Program-made: the position numbers and the translations under genes
NCBI GenBank assembly: GCA_038030265.1
Contig: CM075937.1
Span: 38,730,198-38,794,197 of the forward strand
Direction of reading: 5' to 3'
Origin: Corythucha ciliata
Taxonomy: Eukaryota; Arthropoda; Insecta; Hemiptera; Tingidae
DNA length: 64,000 bases
Shown here: positions 31,201 to 40,926 of the stretch, piece after piece
Numbering within the stretch: position 1 is the stretch's first letter
Layout: every line of letters begins with the position of its first letter
The notes under the pieces: generated by a model
Told to the model about the DNA's origin: nothing
Database searches by the model: none
What the model saw: only the letters and a program-made list of their open reading frames with translations

Positions 31201-33313
31201 CCCTGTATAATAATAGTAACAATAAATTGTAGGGGGGTTATAGTCATTCTTGTCATAGAAATAGTCACGAATCATCAATTTTACTAAATAAATCAACCAA
31301 TGACGTACAAATAACATTCCTTGTATCCAACTTGTATGTTCGTTGTATTAAATCGGCTTACAACTATTTTTCAGGTACTTGGGTACAAGGGCCTATACTC
31401 GGCTTAGAGAATTGGGGTTTCCTCTACCTTGTGAAAGTACTATTCGGAATTACGCAAACAAGTTTATTATGGAAGAAGGAGTGATGAAAGGGACGTTAAC
31501 CATTATGAAATCTGTGGGTCATAATTTGTCACCCAAAGACAAGCTGACAGTTCTGCAGTTCGACGAAATGAAGGTAAATACGCATATTGATTATTAAACG
31601 AATATTTTTATTATTGCGTACGTTTTCTTCTAGGTGAAGTACGGGTACGAATATGACGAAAGGAGGGATGAGGTAGTTGGTCCGCACAATTACGTACAGG
31701 TAGTCATGGCAAGAGGTTTATTGAGCTCCTGGAAGCAGCCTGTCTTCATGAAGTTTGGACAAACGATGACAGCCGATATTTTGTACAGCATAATCACGAA
31801 ACTTCATGAAATTGGTTTCAACGTTGTCAGTTGTGTATCTGATTGTGGTGGTGGCAACCGGGGCTTATGGAAGACCTTGGATCTAGAAAACCCCACAAAA
31901 CTCGGATCATTCAGTCACCCCATATCTCTGAAAAAAATATTTTTTTTCCCTGATGCTCCCCATCTCCTAAAATTGTCACGGAATTGGCTTCTGAAACCCG
32001 GTTTGGTTTTAGAGGATGGTTCTGAGGCTGGAAGGGAACCATTATTGGAACTTCTGGGAAAAAAGAATTCAGACGTGAGGTCCACTTTCAAATTAACTGA
32101 GCTACACGTAAACTGCGAGAATACACAGCGCCAATCAGTGAGACTGGCTTCTGAACTTATGTCGCACACAGTAGCTGCAGCTATTCAAAAATACTGCACG
32201 CACGAAAAAAGTTATTCGACAGCAAGAGTTATATCCACAGTGAATCAATGGTTCGATTTGATGAATACGTTTGTCCCTCGACCGCTTTGGGCCAATGCTA
32301 TGCCTCATAAATCTGCTTACGGCCTCAACCTTGTGGCACAAAACAACATTTTGGAAGAAGTGAGGTCCTTAATTCAGAGCATGAGAGTAAAAGAAAGGCA
32401 AAACTTGATGTTCTTCCAAAGAGCAATTTTAATGTCCTTATCAAGTCTTCGGGGACTTTACATCCATGTGACCTCCGAATTTCCCGAAATCAAATATATA
32501 CTCACTCATAGGATCAACCAAGACAGCTTGGAAAACCTGTTTGGCAAGGTCCGAATGAGAGGCGGACTTCATGACCATCCCTCCCCCATGGAGTTCAAGA
32601 ATCGCCTGAGATTGATTATACTCGGGAAGAATGGTATGGCTGGCCGAAATACGAACGAGCAAAGTCTGCCAGCAAACGAAAACTTTCTACTTAAACCTAT
32701 TTTTGATTGTGAAGAGGATTCCCCACCAGAGGCTATTGATTCAATGACAGTAGATGATCAGATCGCTGCGGTCAAGAATGGGCCGTGCAATGAAGCAAGC
32801 AATGGTGAGTGTTCGATTTCGGCACAGTCACATGACTTATTTGCTGAAGAAATGAAAGATGAGTGCTGTTCCGATGGGCTCTTGTACTTGAGTGGGTGGC
32901 TGGGAAAGAAATTCCGCAAGTCTTTTCCTGACCTCGATTTGGGGTGCCCCACTCAAGTGATGGACAAAAGTGACGAAGTGAGAAGCGCTGGCCATGATTA
33001 CACTCCTCCGTCTTGGGTGAGGCAGCTCTCGTTCGGGGGATTAATAGAGCCATCCGACTTTCTTGCTACAAAGTGCAGGGAAATGGAGGAGATTTTCGTC
33101 ACAAACATGGGGAAAAAGGCCATCAAATCGAAACGTTTGCCTCTCAAACTATTACTTGACCAAGCCGAGCATGTAAATTTACCCGAATCCATGAAGAAGT
33201 GCTACTTCAAAACGAGAATTCGAATTCGAATTAATTACTTGAATTTCAAAATTAATTTTAATTCCATTCAGAAAGCAAAACGATGCAAAAAAGTTATAAA
33301 GCTTATTTCATAA
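28222..33313 (+). CDS. THAP-domain P-element transposase, five exons, 865 aa
   Basis: Proposed exons are 28222-28648, 28704-28801, 28938-29131, 31375-31573 and 31634-33313, all with GT..AG introns. They total 2598 nt and stay in frame to TAA. Residues 1-90 form a THAP zinc finger (Cys6, Cys11, Cys58, His61, Trp40, FP at 30-31, MGLPP in place of AVPT), which in this family binds transposon ends. A heptad-rich stretch in exons 2-3 (about 155-230) probably dimerises. The RNase H-like core shows FDEMK (Asp303), VSDCGGGNRGLW (Asp376) and NQDSLENLF (Asp603, Glu606), matching the acidic set of P transposases, with an insertion between the last two where P transposases bind GTP. Drosophila P is 751 aa and vertebrate THAP9 about 900. 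The ATG follows an upstream region with no other in-frame start. Retention of intron 1 would end the protein at residue 153, as a THAP-only product. Confidence 0.88.
29212..29482. mobile_element. Foldback/MITE FB1 in P intron 3
   Basis: Arms of about 70 bp start CCCCTCGTCTACTAC and end GTAGTAGACGAGG, with matching inner blocks (GGTTTTTAAAGCCTCGTTTC against GAAACGAGTCTTTAAAAACC). Its centre (29285-29364) resembles sequence at 48075-48160 outside the P element. It is present in copy 2 at about 53920-54200. Confidence 0.7.
29518..31207. mobile_element. Long palindromic element FB2 in P intron 3
   Basis: The ends are TACAGGGTGG and CCACCCTGTA, consistent with a TA target duplication around CAGGGTGG termini. 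The left half (29518-30200) and right half (30330-31207) are inverted copies of each other at roughly 75-80% by eye, for example 'atgatttttctcttcaaaat' against 'attttgaagagaaaaatcat'. It encodes no protein. Copy 2 has the same element at 52401-53887, shorter by the 205 bp of the insertion at 30866-31070. Confidence 0.75.
30866..31058. mobile_element. Palindromic SINE-tail insertion with 12-bp duplication
   Basis: AATTGTGTAAGC occurs at 30854-30865 and again at 31059-31070, flanking 193 bp that are absent from the same place in P copy 2. The insert is a near-perfect palindrome (arms about 30900-30976 and 30986-31058) preceded by about 34 unpaired bases. Each arm matches the body of the SINE at 17.83-17.91 kb (TCGAATCGTGTTGGG, CATCGTCGTCCGG). 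A 12-bp duplication fits LINE-type retroposition better than cut-and-paste. Confidence 0.85.
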
Positions 33314-33558
33314 AAATATTTCCACGGCTGTATTGCTGTCGTTAATTATTAGAATATTGTGCTCGTAGGCAAGATAGTGATTTTTTGCCACTGTACACAA
33401 TTTTTTTTTTAAAACGGGGGTTGATTCTTCTTCATTCTTATTGGCGAAAAGTGAGCTTTTTTTTGCCTAGGCTGGACAATAATAGTTGGTATTTATCGTA
33501 TTCCATTATTTTATCCATTACCATTATTGACGCGAAAACGTCCAAAACATTCTGACGA

Positions 33559-33792
33559 GTCAGTTACTAAGAGTATAAGTCAAAAAATTGAAATTTTCAA
33601 GAGAGCGTTCCAAACTTAAAACATTTTAAATAAACCCAAACTGTCCATGTTATGTACAAGTCCCCTTAGGAATAAGAATTCGGGTTTTTTCGTGACTTAT
33701 ACTCTTGAGAACAGAAGAGTAGAGGCAGGCCGTCAAGCTGAATGCAAAAACGGAAAATGGCTAATTTTTGACTTACACTCTTAGTAACTGAC
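33559..33792. mobile_element. MITE-like inverted repeat in P 3' region
   Basis: TCAGTTACTAAGAGTATAAG at the left is mirrored by CTTACACTCTTAGTAACTGA at the right, with arms of about 30 bp. It lies after the transposase stop and contains an AATAAA at about 33629 that could serve the transposase transcript. Copy 2 has it at about 49846-50060. Confidence 0.65.
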
Positions 33793-34057
33793 ACTTTAGA
33801 ATTGTTAGGATGGTGTTGCGCCAGAGTTTTTGTGAAACGCCCGAATATCTCCGGCATTACATAGGTAATACCAGAATAACATTTTTCTTGAATACTAACG
33901 TTGTTGGGACAACAAAATGTCCGGAATAGAAGATGCATGTTTTATCCCATATATGTCAATTTCAAAATTAACTTTGTGGCTCTAGGGAGAGCAATCGGAG
34001 GTTAAGGACTTCACATAACGTCAGGCTCCACCCCTCCAGTCCAATGGACTGGGGGAA

Positions 34058-34092
34058 ATCTGCGGCACCTATAGTAAAGTTTAGTCACCTTG
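34058..34092 (-). repeat. P element right terminal inverted repeat
   Basis: Read inward on the minus strand it is CAAGGTGACTAAA then CTTTACTATAGGTGCCGCAG. Just inside lies the palindrome CCAGTCCAATGGACTGG (34036-34052), which could be a subterminal protein-binding site. I see no equivalent at the left end. Confidence 0.9.
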
Positions 34093-34129
34093 GGTTTTGT
34101 CTGTAAACTAGAAAAGTCAAGTTATTTCA
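34093..34129 (+). repeat. Gypsy 3' LTR, second part
   Basis: Begins with the duplicated GGTTTTGTC and continues TGTAAACTAGAAAAG to the terminal CA, matching the end of the 5' LTR. Confidence 0.95.
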
Positions 34130-34270
34130 ATTAATTTGGACAAAATTGAGGAAAAGCGCTGTAATTCGCTGCTAAAATTAAGAAAATGTGCTAATTCGCG
34201 GGACAAATTGAGAAAAAGTGTTTATTCGCGGCTAAAACTGAGATAAGGCGCTCGTTTGGGAAAAATTGGG
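34130..34270. repeat. DR1 block, right flank of gypsy insertion
   Basis: Continues the 30-bp units interrupted at 24197 ('aaattgaggaaaagcgctg', 'taaaattaagaaaatgtgc'). Removing the 9.9-kb insertion and one ATTAA restores a continuous unit. Confidence 0.7.
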
Positions 34271-34279
34271 GGGGGGGGG

Positions 34280-37095
34280 GAAACGTTACGTAAAAAGTAG
34301 GTATTCATTTACGCGGTGTTGGCTTATTAGAAAGAGCCATTCTACAAAACCCATCAACAATTAAGGCTGTTCCTGGTACAACATATAAAATTTAAGTTTT
34401 CTACGAATCAAATCTGGGAGTTTTTGTGGAAATTGAAAACTGTGCACGCCGATTTATTGTCGCTAAAGTCAAACAAAAAATCAATGGAAAAATGTCGTCG
34501 GCAACAACAAATTCAATAAAAGAAAAATGCATACATAAGCGGAGGATTTAAGTAGGACTTGAACTAACAAGTTTGCGAAAGGAGGAGTTATTAAGTTTGG
34601 AAAGTTGACTTTGTGGCGTGGGAGTGAACCGGCGAGAGGGGGTTGCAGGCAGAAAACTATGGCCGAAGAAACGAGGGACTTCAACCAATCCGAGAGACCC
34701 TCTTTTAAAGATTAAGGCCAGGGGGTTAAACTTTAGCCCTGCTTTGATGGTCGTACAGTCTTGTCGGCAAGTATTGTAGTATATTATACACCAGCGCGTC
34801 GGTTTTAATCCGCGTTTTATTTATCTCTTTGTACGGACCAGCAGTGTCGGTTTTGTGGCGGCGGGGGCGTTAGATTTTTTTTTTTTTTGCATTTTTATTG
34901 CTCGTCTGTACATTCTGAGGAGGCGACTCTCACAGAACACTTCTAATTAGGGCGTTATCTCACTCATCCCAGTGGGTAAATTTAATTTAAAAGAGGAAGA
35001 AGCTTATCTTTATACAGACTGGCTGTATCTTTCCGCGGCTCTAATTAACAAGATTTTAAATTACGATATAAGAGCATGGGAGCGCTTACACGATTATATT
35101 ATCGCGTACTGTGACTTTATTTTGATCGATATACGACTTGGAAGCATGGAAGTTAGAAACAATGCTAAGTATTGGACGCCTAAAAATAAAAGAGCACAAA
35201 ATGAAAAAGTTGTAAAAAAAAAGGAAAGGGTTTGCGAACAATGCTCCATTCCAAGCCATTTGATTCAAAGCCTCTTTCGCTCTCACTCCCTCACTCTTTC
35301 TCTCACTCACAGGCGCGCTCATCCCTCATCCAAAGGCGTTCGTAAGTCGAGAAACAACTCATGTGAAAAGCCTTTTTGAACAATTAGATCGAATAATTGT
35401 GATTCGCGAGGGACCCTGCCACACTGACTTCGACCTTTTTTTTTTTCCACTTCTGAGATGTACGGCTTTTCTCACTCCCCAACCCCCCGACCCCTTCCGC
35501 AGAACGGACCAGAGGACGACCAACCCCTCCGCGCGCGCCTCTCGTTAATGGGCTTTGTGTCATTGATGGAGAGAGAAAGAGAAAAAAAGAAGAAAAGAAG
35601 ACTTTTGAGCGTATGCCCTCTTTTAGGAAGGACAAAAGAGCAATTGGCGAAGAGTTGTGGACTATAAGGGGAGAGGTTGAAATTAAGGGTAGTCTCTATT
35701 TTCGGAGTTGGGGGAAGGTTAATTATTTTAATTAACTACGATGAAATAGAAGACAAGAGCATCCCTCCTCCCCCCCATTATTGGGAGGCCTGTTTAGAAA
35801 GAGATTGGAAGAGAGAATTGCGAATCACTTTAGCTGTCGAGAATGTGTCAGTACGTCAACGTCTTTATAGCTTCTGTGCTGATGGGAATTGGCGGTTTTT
35901 TGGAGGGTGCGGACTCGGGTATTGATGGTTCCTTAGGCCTCTGACAGTTTTATTGGGCAAAAGTACCGGATATAGGATAAAAAATCAATAGTTTTTTGGT
36001 TGATTAGTCACCATCCAGTGGAAATAATTATCTGTCACATGACCGACTTGTGCAATAAGATAAAAAAACTGTATTTATACTCAACTTGGCGGCTAATTTG
36101 CGTTCATATTGAACATTCTACACTAAGTAAACAAAGAACATTGAAATTTCATATGAAAAACAGATTTCCCACAGCAAAAAATGACTGCTTTTCATATTGG
36201 AAAACCGTCCAGCATCCCCCCTCCCTCACACTCTCTCAGGATCGACCATTCCAGCCGAAAACTGCAAGCCCCCAGAACCCCATTCCCTGTCAACAAGGAT
36301 TAGCAAGCCACGTCTTCACTCAATAGCCAAATGGCGATGATCTGGTGAAATTAGCACGTTTCGGAGGCTAAAGCATTCAGCAAAATTAACAATTCAGAGA
36401 GAAACACCAAAGATGCAGGGCTAAATAACACTAAAATTGATAGTTTTGGCGAGAAAATGGTCACAATAATTGCAAGTGGTGGCTGATTCGAAGGAAAGGG
36501 CCTGTAAAATGTTCATCCGACGCACCCCTAGAAACGTAGACCTCAAACCCAATTAGCACGCACTGGAAATCGCTCGAATTCGATTGAATCTCCCCCTTGT
36601 CACATATGTTGGCAAAAATTTCCTTTGTCGACGAGCTCCAAGCGCATTCTATATTCGCCTGGTTATTGGGGGACCAAATCTTGTCAAAAACGGCGATTTA
36701 GATGCGCCTATCCCCAAATGCGGCGATTTTCTATCTTTCGCATTAGGAGAATCTAATGTGCTAGGAGCTCAGATTCCGCCGAAAATTCTTCCGTCGACGA
36801 GCTCCCAGCAACATCCTGTTCTTCTGTTCATTCAAATTCAAAATTTGGCGAAATTGCAAAGCTACCCGTGAAATTGCAAAATATTTGTAGCTAATTATAC
36901 GAGGAATTGCGAGTTTCTGGGATCGTCGCTCAGCTGTGTCCGCCATTCCCGAGCAGTCAACGCTCTCGCTCACACACAAAGCGCGGAATAAGAAGAGTGC
37001 GGCCATGCATCACGACTCAAGACACGCCGCTGTGCCTTCGTCTAGTGCCGCCGCTTATAATAAAAGCCACAAAATCCTGCATCCTGCAAGACTAA
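34280..37095. other. No gene recognised
   Basis: About 2.8 kb without recognisable coding homology. A 135-codon open frame at 34972-35379 is Lys/Arg-rich with a Ser/His-rich tail and matches nothing I know. Its composition and lack of splice or promoter context argue against a real gene. Confidence 0.35.
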
Positions 37096-37244
37096 GGCCC
37101 GATTTCACCAACTTCTTGAACCAGGATCAACAACTAATCACGATTACAATGTAAACACCTATATCAGTACTCATATGGGTCGTCATTGGCAACTAATCGC
37201 GATCAAACTTTAAACGAGATTAATTTTGTTGGTGAAAATGGGCC
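37096..37244. mobile_element. MITE with GGCCC ends and TAA duplication
   Basis: The inverted repeats are GGCCCGATTTCACCAAC and GTTGGTGAAAATGGGCC, flanked by TAA at 37093-37095 and 37245-37247. The 149-bp length and 3-bp TWA-type duplication fit a PIF/Harbinger-like MITE. Confidence 0.8.
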
Positions 37245-37329
37245 TAATTAGGCACAAAATTGCAAGTTTCAGGAGATCAGTTAGCGAAAAATTGTCGGTT
37301 TGATGCCGTGTGGGATAAAAGAAACCTAT

Positions 37330-37830
37330 TTTAACGTTTATTGTTTTATTTTTGCCGGGACTAAGCGCTCTATCTCTATTTTAGTCGCAAATAAGCGTTT
37401 TATAAGACTGGGATTAACGTATTTTCTGAATATTTTAGCCACTAGTTAGCGTTTTTAGCTGCAAATTTGACCTATTTCTTAATTTCAGTCTCAAATTAGC
37501 GCTTTTTCCGCGGTTTTAACACAGAATTGGCGGATTTTTTCTTTTTGAGCCGTGGATTTTAGCGCTATTCTCTTCAATTGTCATAAAGTGGCCACCACGA
37601 ACCACGAATCGCCATTTTCATGATTTTGTGCCGTGAATTAGCGTTTTTTTTTCAATTTTAGCAGCGATTTATTGAATCCTGGCCATGAATTAGCGTTTTT
37701 TTTCATATCTTCAGGCACGATATGTAGCCTACAGAAACTGCGATTTTACGTTTTCTCGATTGTTTTCTCCAGAAAGTCAGCGTTTTTCTCCGTTTTAGCC
37801 CCCGAATGATCGATGTTTTTCACTTTTAGT
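37330..37830. repeat. DR1 array in reverse orientation
   Basis: Units read 'aattagcgctttttccgcgg' and 'gaattagcgtttttttt..aattttagc', the reverse complement of the array at 1.2-3.4 kb, with a period near 30 bp. Confidence 0.65.
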
Positions 37831-37859
37831 CATAATAGCGCGCGTAATATAATTAGCTT

Positions 37860-38460
37860 AGTCTTATTGAGCAATTTTCAAGGCGTGATTCAGGCAGTTG
37901 GGCCATTTTGGGGCGCTTATTGTCATATCAAGGATCGGCCACGCATGTTAATATTGCCAAATATTTTGACAATGCGTTTCAATGCTCAGCTGGTTCGTTT
38001 TTAGTCAATGCTAGAAATTGATTGATATTGGATTTCTGGGGGAGGGGGGGGTGACCAATATGCCGACGTGTGTCCGCCTTTAGCCGTTCTTCACCAAGTC
38101 CGCCGCAAAGGTCAGAATTGACAATTTTTAACGCTCGAAAGGTCGGTTTAGCCATTTTTGACGAGCGAAATATGGTCAAGTCAGCCATTTTTAGGACGCG
38201 GGAGTCAGGGCGCTTGAATAGTCAGTTTAGCTATTTTTTAGGGTGCAATAAGTCATTTTGGATATCACTATGTATATCATTATTTTTAGGGCACAAATTG
38301 TCAGTTTAAACATTTTCAAGGCTGGGATCATCAGTTTTGTCATTTTGGGGCTCGATTATGGTCAATTTAGCTGCTTTTAATGGTGGGAATAGCTATAGTT
38401 TAACTATTTTGAGGGCGGCGAATGGCTGTCAAGTCATTTTTAGTTGAGCAATGGGCGAAT
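37860..38460. repeat. DR2 array
   Basis: Units with TTTAGCCATTTTTGACG and GGGCACAAATTGTCAGTTT at about 30-bp spacing, the same family as 4.2-4.8 kb and 20.9-23.0 kb. A G-run interrupts at about 38040-38051. Confidence 0.65.
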
Positions 38461-38541
38461 CACACAGTTTCTCAAGCCCCAGCATCCTTGTGCAAATGAT
38501 GAATCTATGTCGGCACCATCACATAAGGCAGAAGTCCTTAT

Positions 38542-38660
38542 TGTTGAGAAAAGTGTTCTCATTTTTTTATGACACATGTTTTTTGATTATTGTTCTACCC
38601 CCTTTGGAGTTTTTTGAAGAATAAAAACAAAGATAAAATAAATTGTTTTGACTATTAACA
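38542..38660 (+). repeat. Probable copia 5' LTR (119 bp)
   Basis: It begins TGTTGAGAAAAGTG and ends ATTAACA, with GAATAAAAACAAAG inside as a possible poly(A) signal region. No second copy is present, so the borders rest on the TG...CA ends and the adjacent primer site. Confidence 0.55.
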
Positions 38661-38678
38661 GGTTATGGTCACAGATCA
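38661..38678 (+). promoter_or_regulatory. Copia primer binding site
   Basis: GGTTATGGTCACAGATC directly after the LTR resembles the GGTTATGGGCCCAG start of Drosophila copia internal sequence, which pairs with an internal initiator-tRNA fragment. Confidence 0.5.
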
Positions 38679-38709
38679 CGTTTTCTGCTGCCGATAGCTT
38701 CAAGTTAAT

Positions 38710-39339
38710 ATGGAGCTAACAAAGGTAAACATTGGTCTTCTGGAAGGACAGAAGAACTGGATAACATGGAAGTACAAGATCAGCATACTTCTCCGAGCTA
38801 TTCCAGGGTCGATAAGTGTTGTGAACGGCGTGTTGAAGCAACCTGAAGAACCTCAAGAAGGCGTGGTTGAAGAAGTCAGGAAGAAATATGAAACAGATCT
38901 GACTAACTACTGGAAAGCTGAAAGTAATGCTATGATCATTTTGACTACGAACATGACGGAAGAAACTCTAAAGAAAGTAATGCGTTTTTCGACATCACGA
39001 GAGGTCTGGATGGAACTACACCGATTATTTGATGGAGCGTCCGAAGATAAGGGGTACGACATTTGTTCCCATTTTGTTAATTACAAGCGAGATCCTATCG
39101 ACGATATAGCTAGTCACATGTCCAAATTGAAGAACTTGTGGAATGACTTGAAGATTGAAATTCTGAAAGAACGAGGACCGCATAGTGAACTACCCGATTT
39201 ATTTCTGATTTGCAAGATACTTGAAACGCTACCAGAAGAATATTTTTCTTTGAAATCAAGCTGGATGTTAATGACGAAGGCAGACAGGACCATCGAGAAT
39301 TTGACCAATCAGCTATGTGCCTTTGAAAGAGCCCTATAA
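38710..39339 (+). pseudogene. Copia gag (UBN2-type)
   Basis: The 209-codon frame begins MELTKVNIGLLEGQKNWITW, then KYKISILLRAI, the typical copia gag N-terminal motif (nucleic-acid/particle core). It continues with KVMRFSTSREVWMELHRLFD, HMSKLKNLWNDL and LPEEYFSLKSSW. The frame ends before the knuckle, which lies in a different frame, so the polyprotein is broken between the two. The gag part alone looks well preserved. Confidence 0.85.
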
Positions 39340-39397
39340 AAGGCAAAGAAAATCAAGATAGTCAAGAGGTATACTCACAGTTAATTCATCGAAACCA

Positions 39398-39646
39398 GTG
39401 GAGCAGGAAAACTCGAGAGTAAAACCCCAGGCTAAATTCAAGTGTCATTACTGTGGAGGTATAGGTCACATCGTTCGGAACTGTAAAAAATGGGTAGCGG
39501 ATGGACGACCACCAAAACAAACTGAAAAAAAGTCAGGAGCAAATATGACTCTGCTTAGTGCAACTGCTTTTCTGTCGAAAAAAAATGACGAAGCAAGTTG
39601 GTTCGTAGACAATGGGGCGACGAATCACATAACTTTCAGAAAATAA
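39398..39646 (+). pseudogene. Copia zinc knuckle and protease start
   Basis: CHYCGGIGHIVRNC is a CCHC knuckle and WFVDNGATNHIT is the copia-type aspartic protease active site (DSGA in most families, DNGA here). A TAA stop at 39644 ends the frame immediately afterwards. Protease homology continues beyond it (TATGDTVEAIGKGRIRV). Confidence 0.85.
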
Positions 39647-39846
39647 TTTTTCCAAACTTTTGAGGAGTTTTCAGACTCTCACAAAGTAAATACTGCGACA
39701 GGCGATACAGTCGAAGCAATCGGAAAAGGAAGAATCCGAGTATGCTCAAAAATTAGAAGAAATCATCATTATTCTCTCCAATAGCAGCTCACGACAAACA
39801 GCCAAGAAGCAAATTTGTTTCTACAACGAAGCGTTGCCAATTCGAA

Positions 39847-40344
39847 GTGAACGATCAAGTGATATTAGTTGGTTTCAGAAATCGTCACTCAGGTCTCTTC
39901 AAATTGTCATTGCAAAGCATTAATCCCAAGAATAGAACTGAAATTTGTAGTGTTTCAACGCAGAATATTCTTCAGCTGTACCACGAGAGGATGGGGCATC
40001 AGAATAAAGGATATGTCCGGGACCTCATCGCGAGAGAACTAGGAATTCAAGTAAAACTACAAATAAATAACGATTTTTGTGAAGCCTGTGTGTACGGAAA
40101 ATCCATCGGAAAAAGTTCGGGACTCGAGAAAGGGCAAAGAAACCAGGTGATTTGATACACGCTGACGTTGGAGGACCTTTCACTCGTTCCTTTTCAGGGT
40201 ATCGCTACTACGTTATTTTCAAAGATGATTTTACTCGGTACAGATTTGTTTATTTTTTAAAACACAAATTTGAAGTACATCAAAAATTAAAACAAATGCT
40301 CGGTGAAGCAAAGAAAAATGGCCATTAAGTGAGAGTATTTCTTA
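39847..40344 (+). pseudogene. Copia pre-integrase and integrase, first part
   Basis: LYHERMGHQNKGYVRDLIAR with FCEACVYGKS is the GAG_pre-integrase zinc motif (H..H..C..C). After a frameshift near 40145 the core starts with HADVGGPF, which carries the first catalytic aspartate, then YVIFKDDFTRYRFVYFLK. A TAA lies at 40326. The MITE at 40345 then splits the core just before its second aspartate. Confidence 0.8.
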
Positions 40345-40486
40345 TAGCGTTCCCCATTTGCACAAAATTCTGCATTTGGGCAGTTCATTTCCACCCGTCT
40401 TCACTGAATTAAATCATATGTTAGAGGAGAAGACGGGTGGAAATGAATAGCCCCGTTGCAGAATTTTGTGCAAATGGGGAACGCTA
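40345..40486. mobile_element. 142-bp MITE inserted in copia integrase
   Basis: Ends are TAGCGTTCCCCATTTGCACA and its inverse, with inverted arms of about 60 bp in blocks. TTA duplications lie at 40342-40344 and 40487-40489. Removing the element and one TTA restores continuous integrase reading (VFL to SDNGGEF). A second copy in inverse orientation at 59825-59966 has the same length and, by eye, only two differences. The TTA duplication fits PIF/Harbinger-type mobilisation. Confidence 0.92.
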
Positions 40487-40489
40487 TTA

Positions 40490-40908
40490 GTGACAACGGT
40501 GGAGAATTCGATAACTCAAACGTACGAAAGATTCTGCAAGAGGAAGGAATCAAACATCGCTTAATTATGCCTTACTGCCCGGAACAAAATGGATGCAGTG
40601 AACGCGACAATCGCACCATTGTTGAAATGGCCAGAACGATTATGCATTCGCGAGATTTTTCACAAGAACTATGGGCAGAACTGATAAATACGGCTGCCTA
40701 CATTCTGAATAGGACAGGTAGATCAAGCATTGAAGGGAAAAGTCCAAGCGAGTTATGGCTGGGAAAAAAGCCAGCTATTAAGCATCTTCGCATAATAGGA
40801 AGCGCGTGCTACGCTCATATCCCGAAGCATCTAAGGAAGAAAATGGACAGGAAAGTACAGAGAGGAATTCTTATCGGATACGAAGAAGACGACGGCTATC
40901 GCATGTAG
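40490..40908 (+). pseudogene. Copia integrase, second part
   Basis: SDNGGEFDNSNVRKIL contains the second catalytic aspartate and PYCPEQNGCSERDNRTIVEM the region of the catalytic glutamate (NG.SER). It continues to GKSPSELWLGKKPAIKHLRI and GSACYAHIPKHLRKK, the usual end of the copia integrase. A TAG at 40906-40908 interrupts the reading before reverse transcriptase. Confidence 0.85.
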
Positions 40909-40926
40909 AATGAAGAAAAACAAAAG

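Larger units (their letters stand above)
29132..31374 (+). other. P transposase intron 3 (2.24 kb) filled with foldbacks
   Basis: The donor CTGAG|GTAAAA and acceptor TTTTTCAG|G are clear. Nearly all of the intron is inverted-repeat sequence: a 271-bp element and a 1.69-kb palindromic element that itself carries a recent insertion. Folding of this intron could affect splicing. In Drosophila P elements intron 3 is the regulated one, but the exon homology between the two is not established here. Confidence 0.75.
27552..34092 (+). mobile_element. P-type DNA transposon, copy 1 (6.5 kb)
   Basis: The ends are inverted repeats of about 35 bp, starting CAAGGTGACTAAA and sharing GGTGCCGCAGAT, with one mismatch and a short gap. 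The flanks carry the direct repeat GGTTTTGTC (27543-27551 and 34093-34101). The last eight bases fit the 8-bp duplication of P elements and the extra G may be chance. It encodes a THAP-domain transposase in five exons and contains foldback elements at 27966-28130, 29212-29482, 29518-31207 and about 33559-33792. It inserted in the 3' LTR of the gypsy element. Confidence 0.93.
24193..34134 (+). mobile_element. Short-LTR gypsy retrotransposon, split by a P element
   Basis: The element is bounded by TG...CA LTRs of about 110 bp and flanked by the 5-bp target duplication ATTAA (24193-24197 and 34130-34134). The internal part encodes gag, protease, a reverse transcriptase with its core deleted, RNase H and a full integrase. 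The 3' LTR is interrupted between 27551 and 34093 by a 6.5-kb P-type transposon. Without that insertion the element would be about 3.4 kb. It cannot be autonomous because of the RT deletion. Confidence 0.9.

Noticed and set aside
33666..33938. 90-codon frame conserved between 33.7 kb (-) and 49.7 kb (+)
   Set aside because: Its conservation is explained by both lying in the 3' non-coding part of the two P copies. No domain is visible.
34972..35379. 135-codon open frame as a host gene
   Set aside because: No recognisable domain, low-complexity C terminus, and no promoter or splice context.
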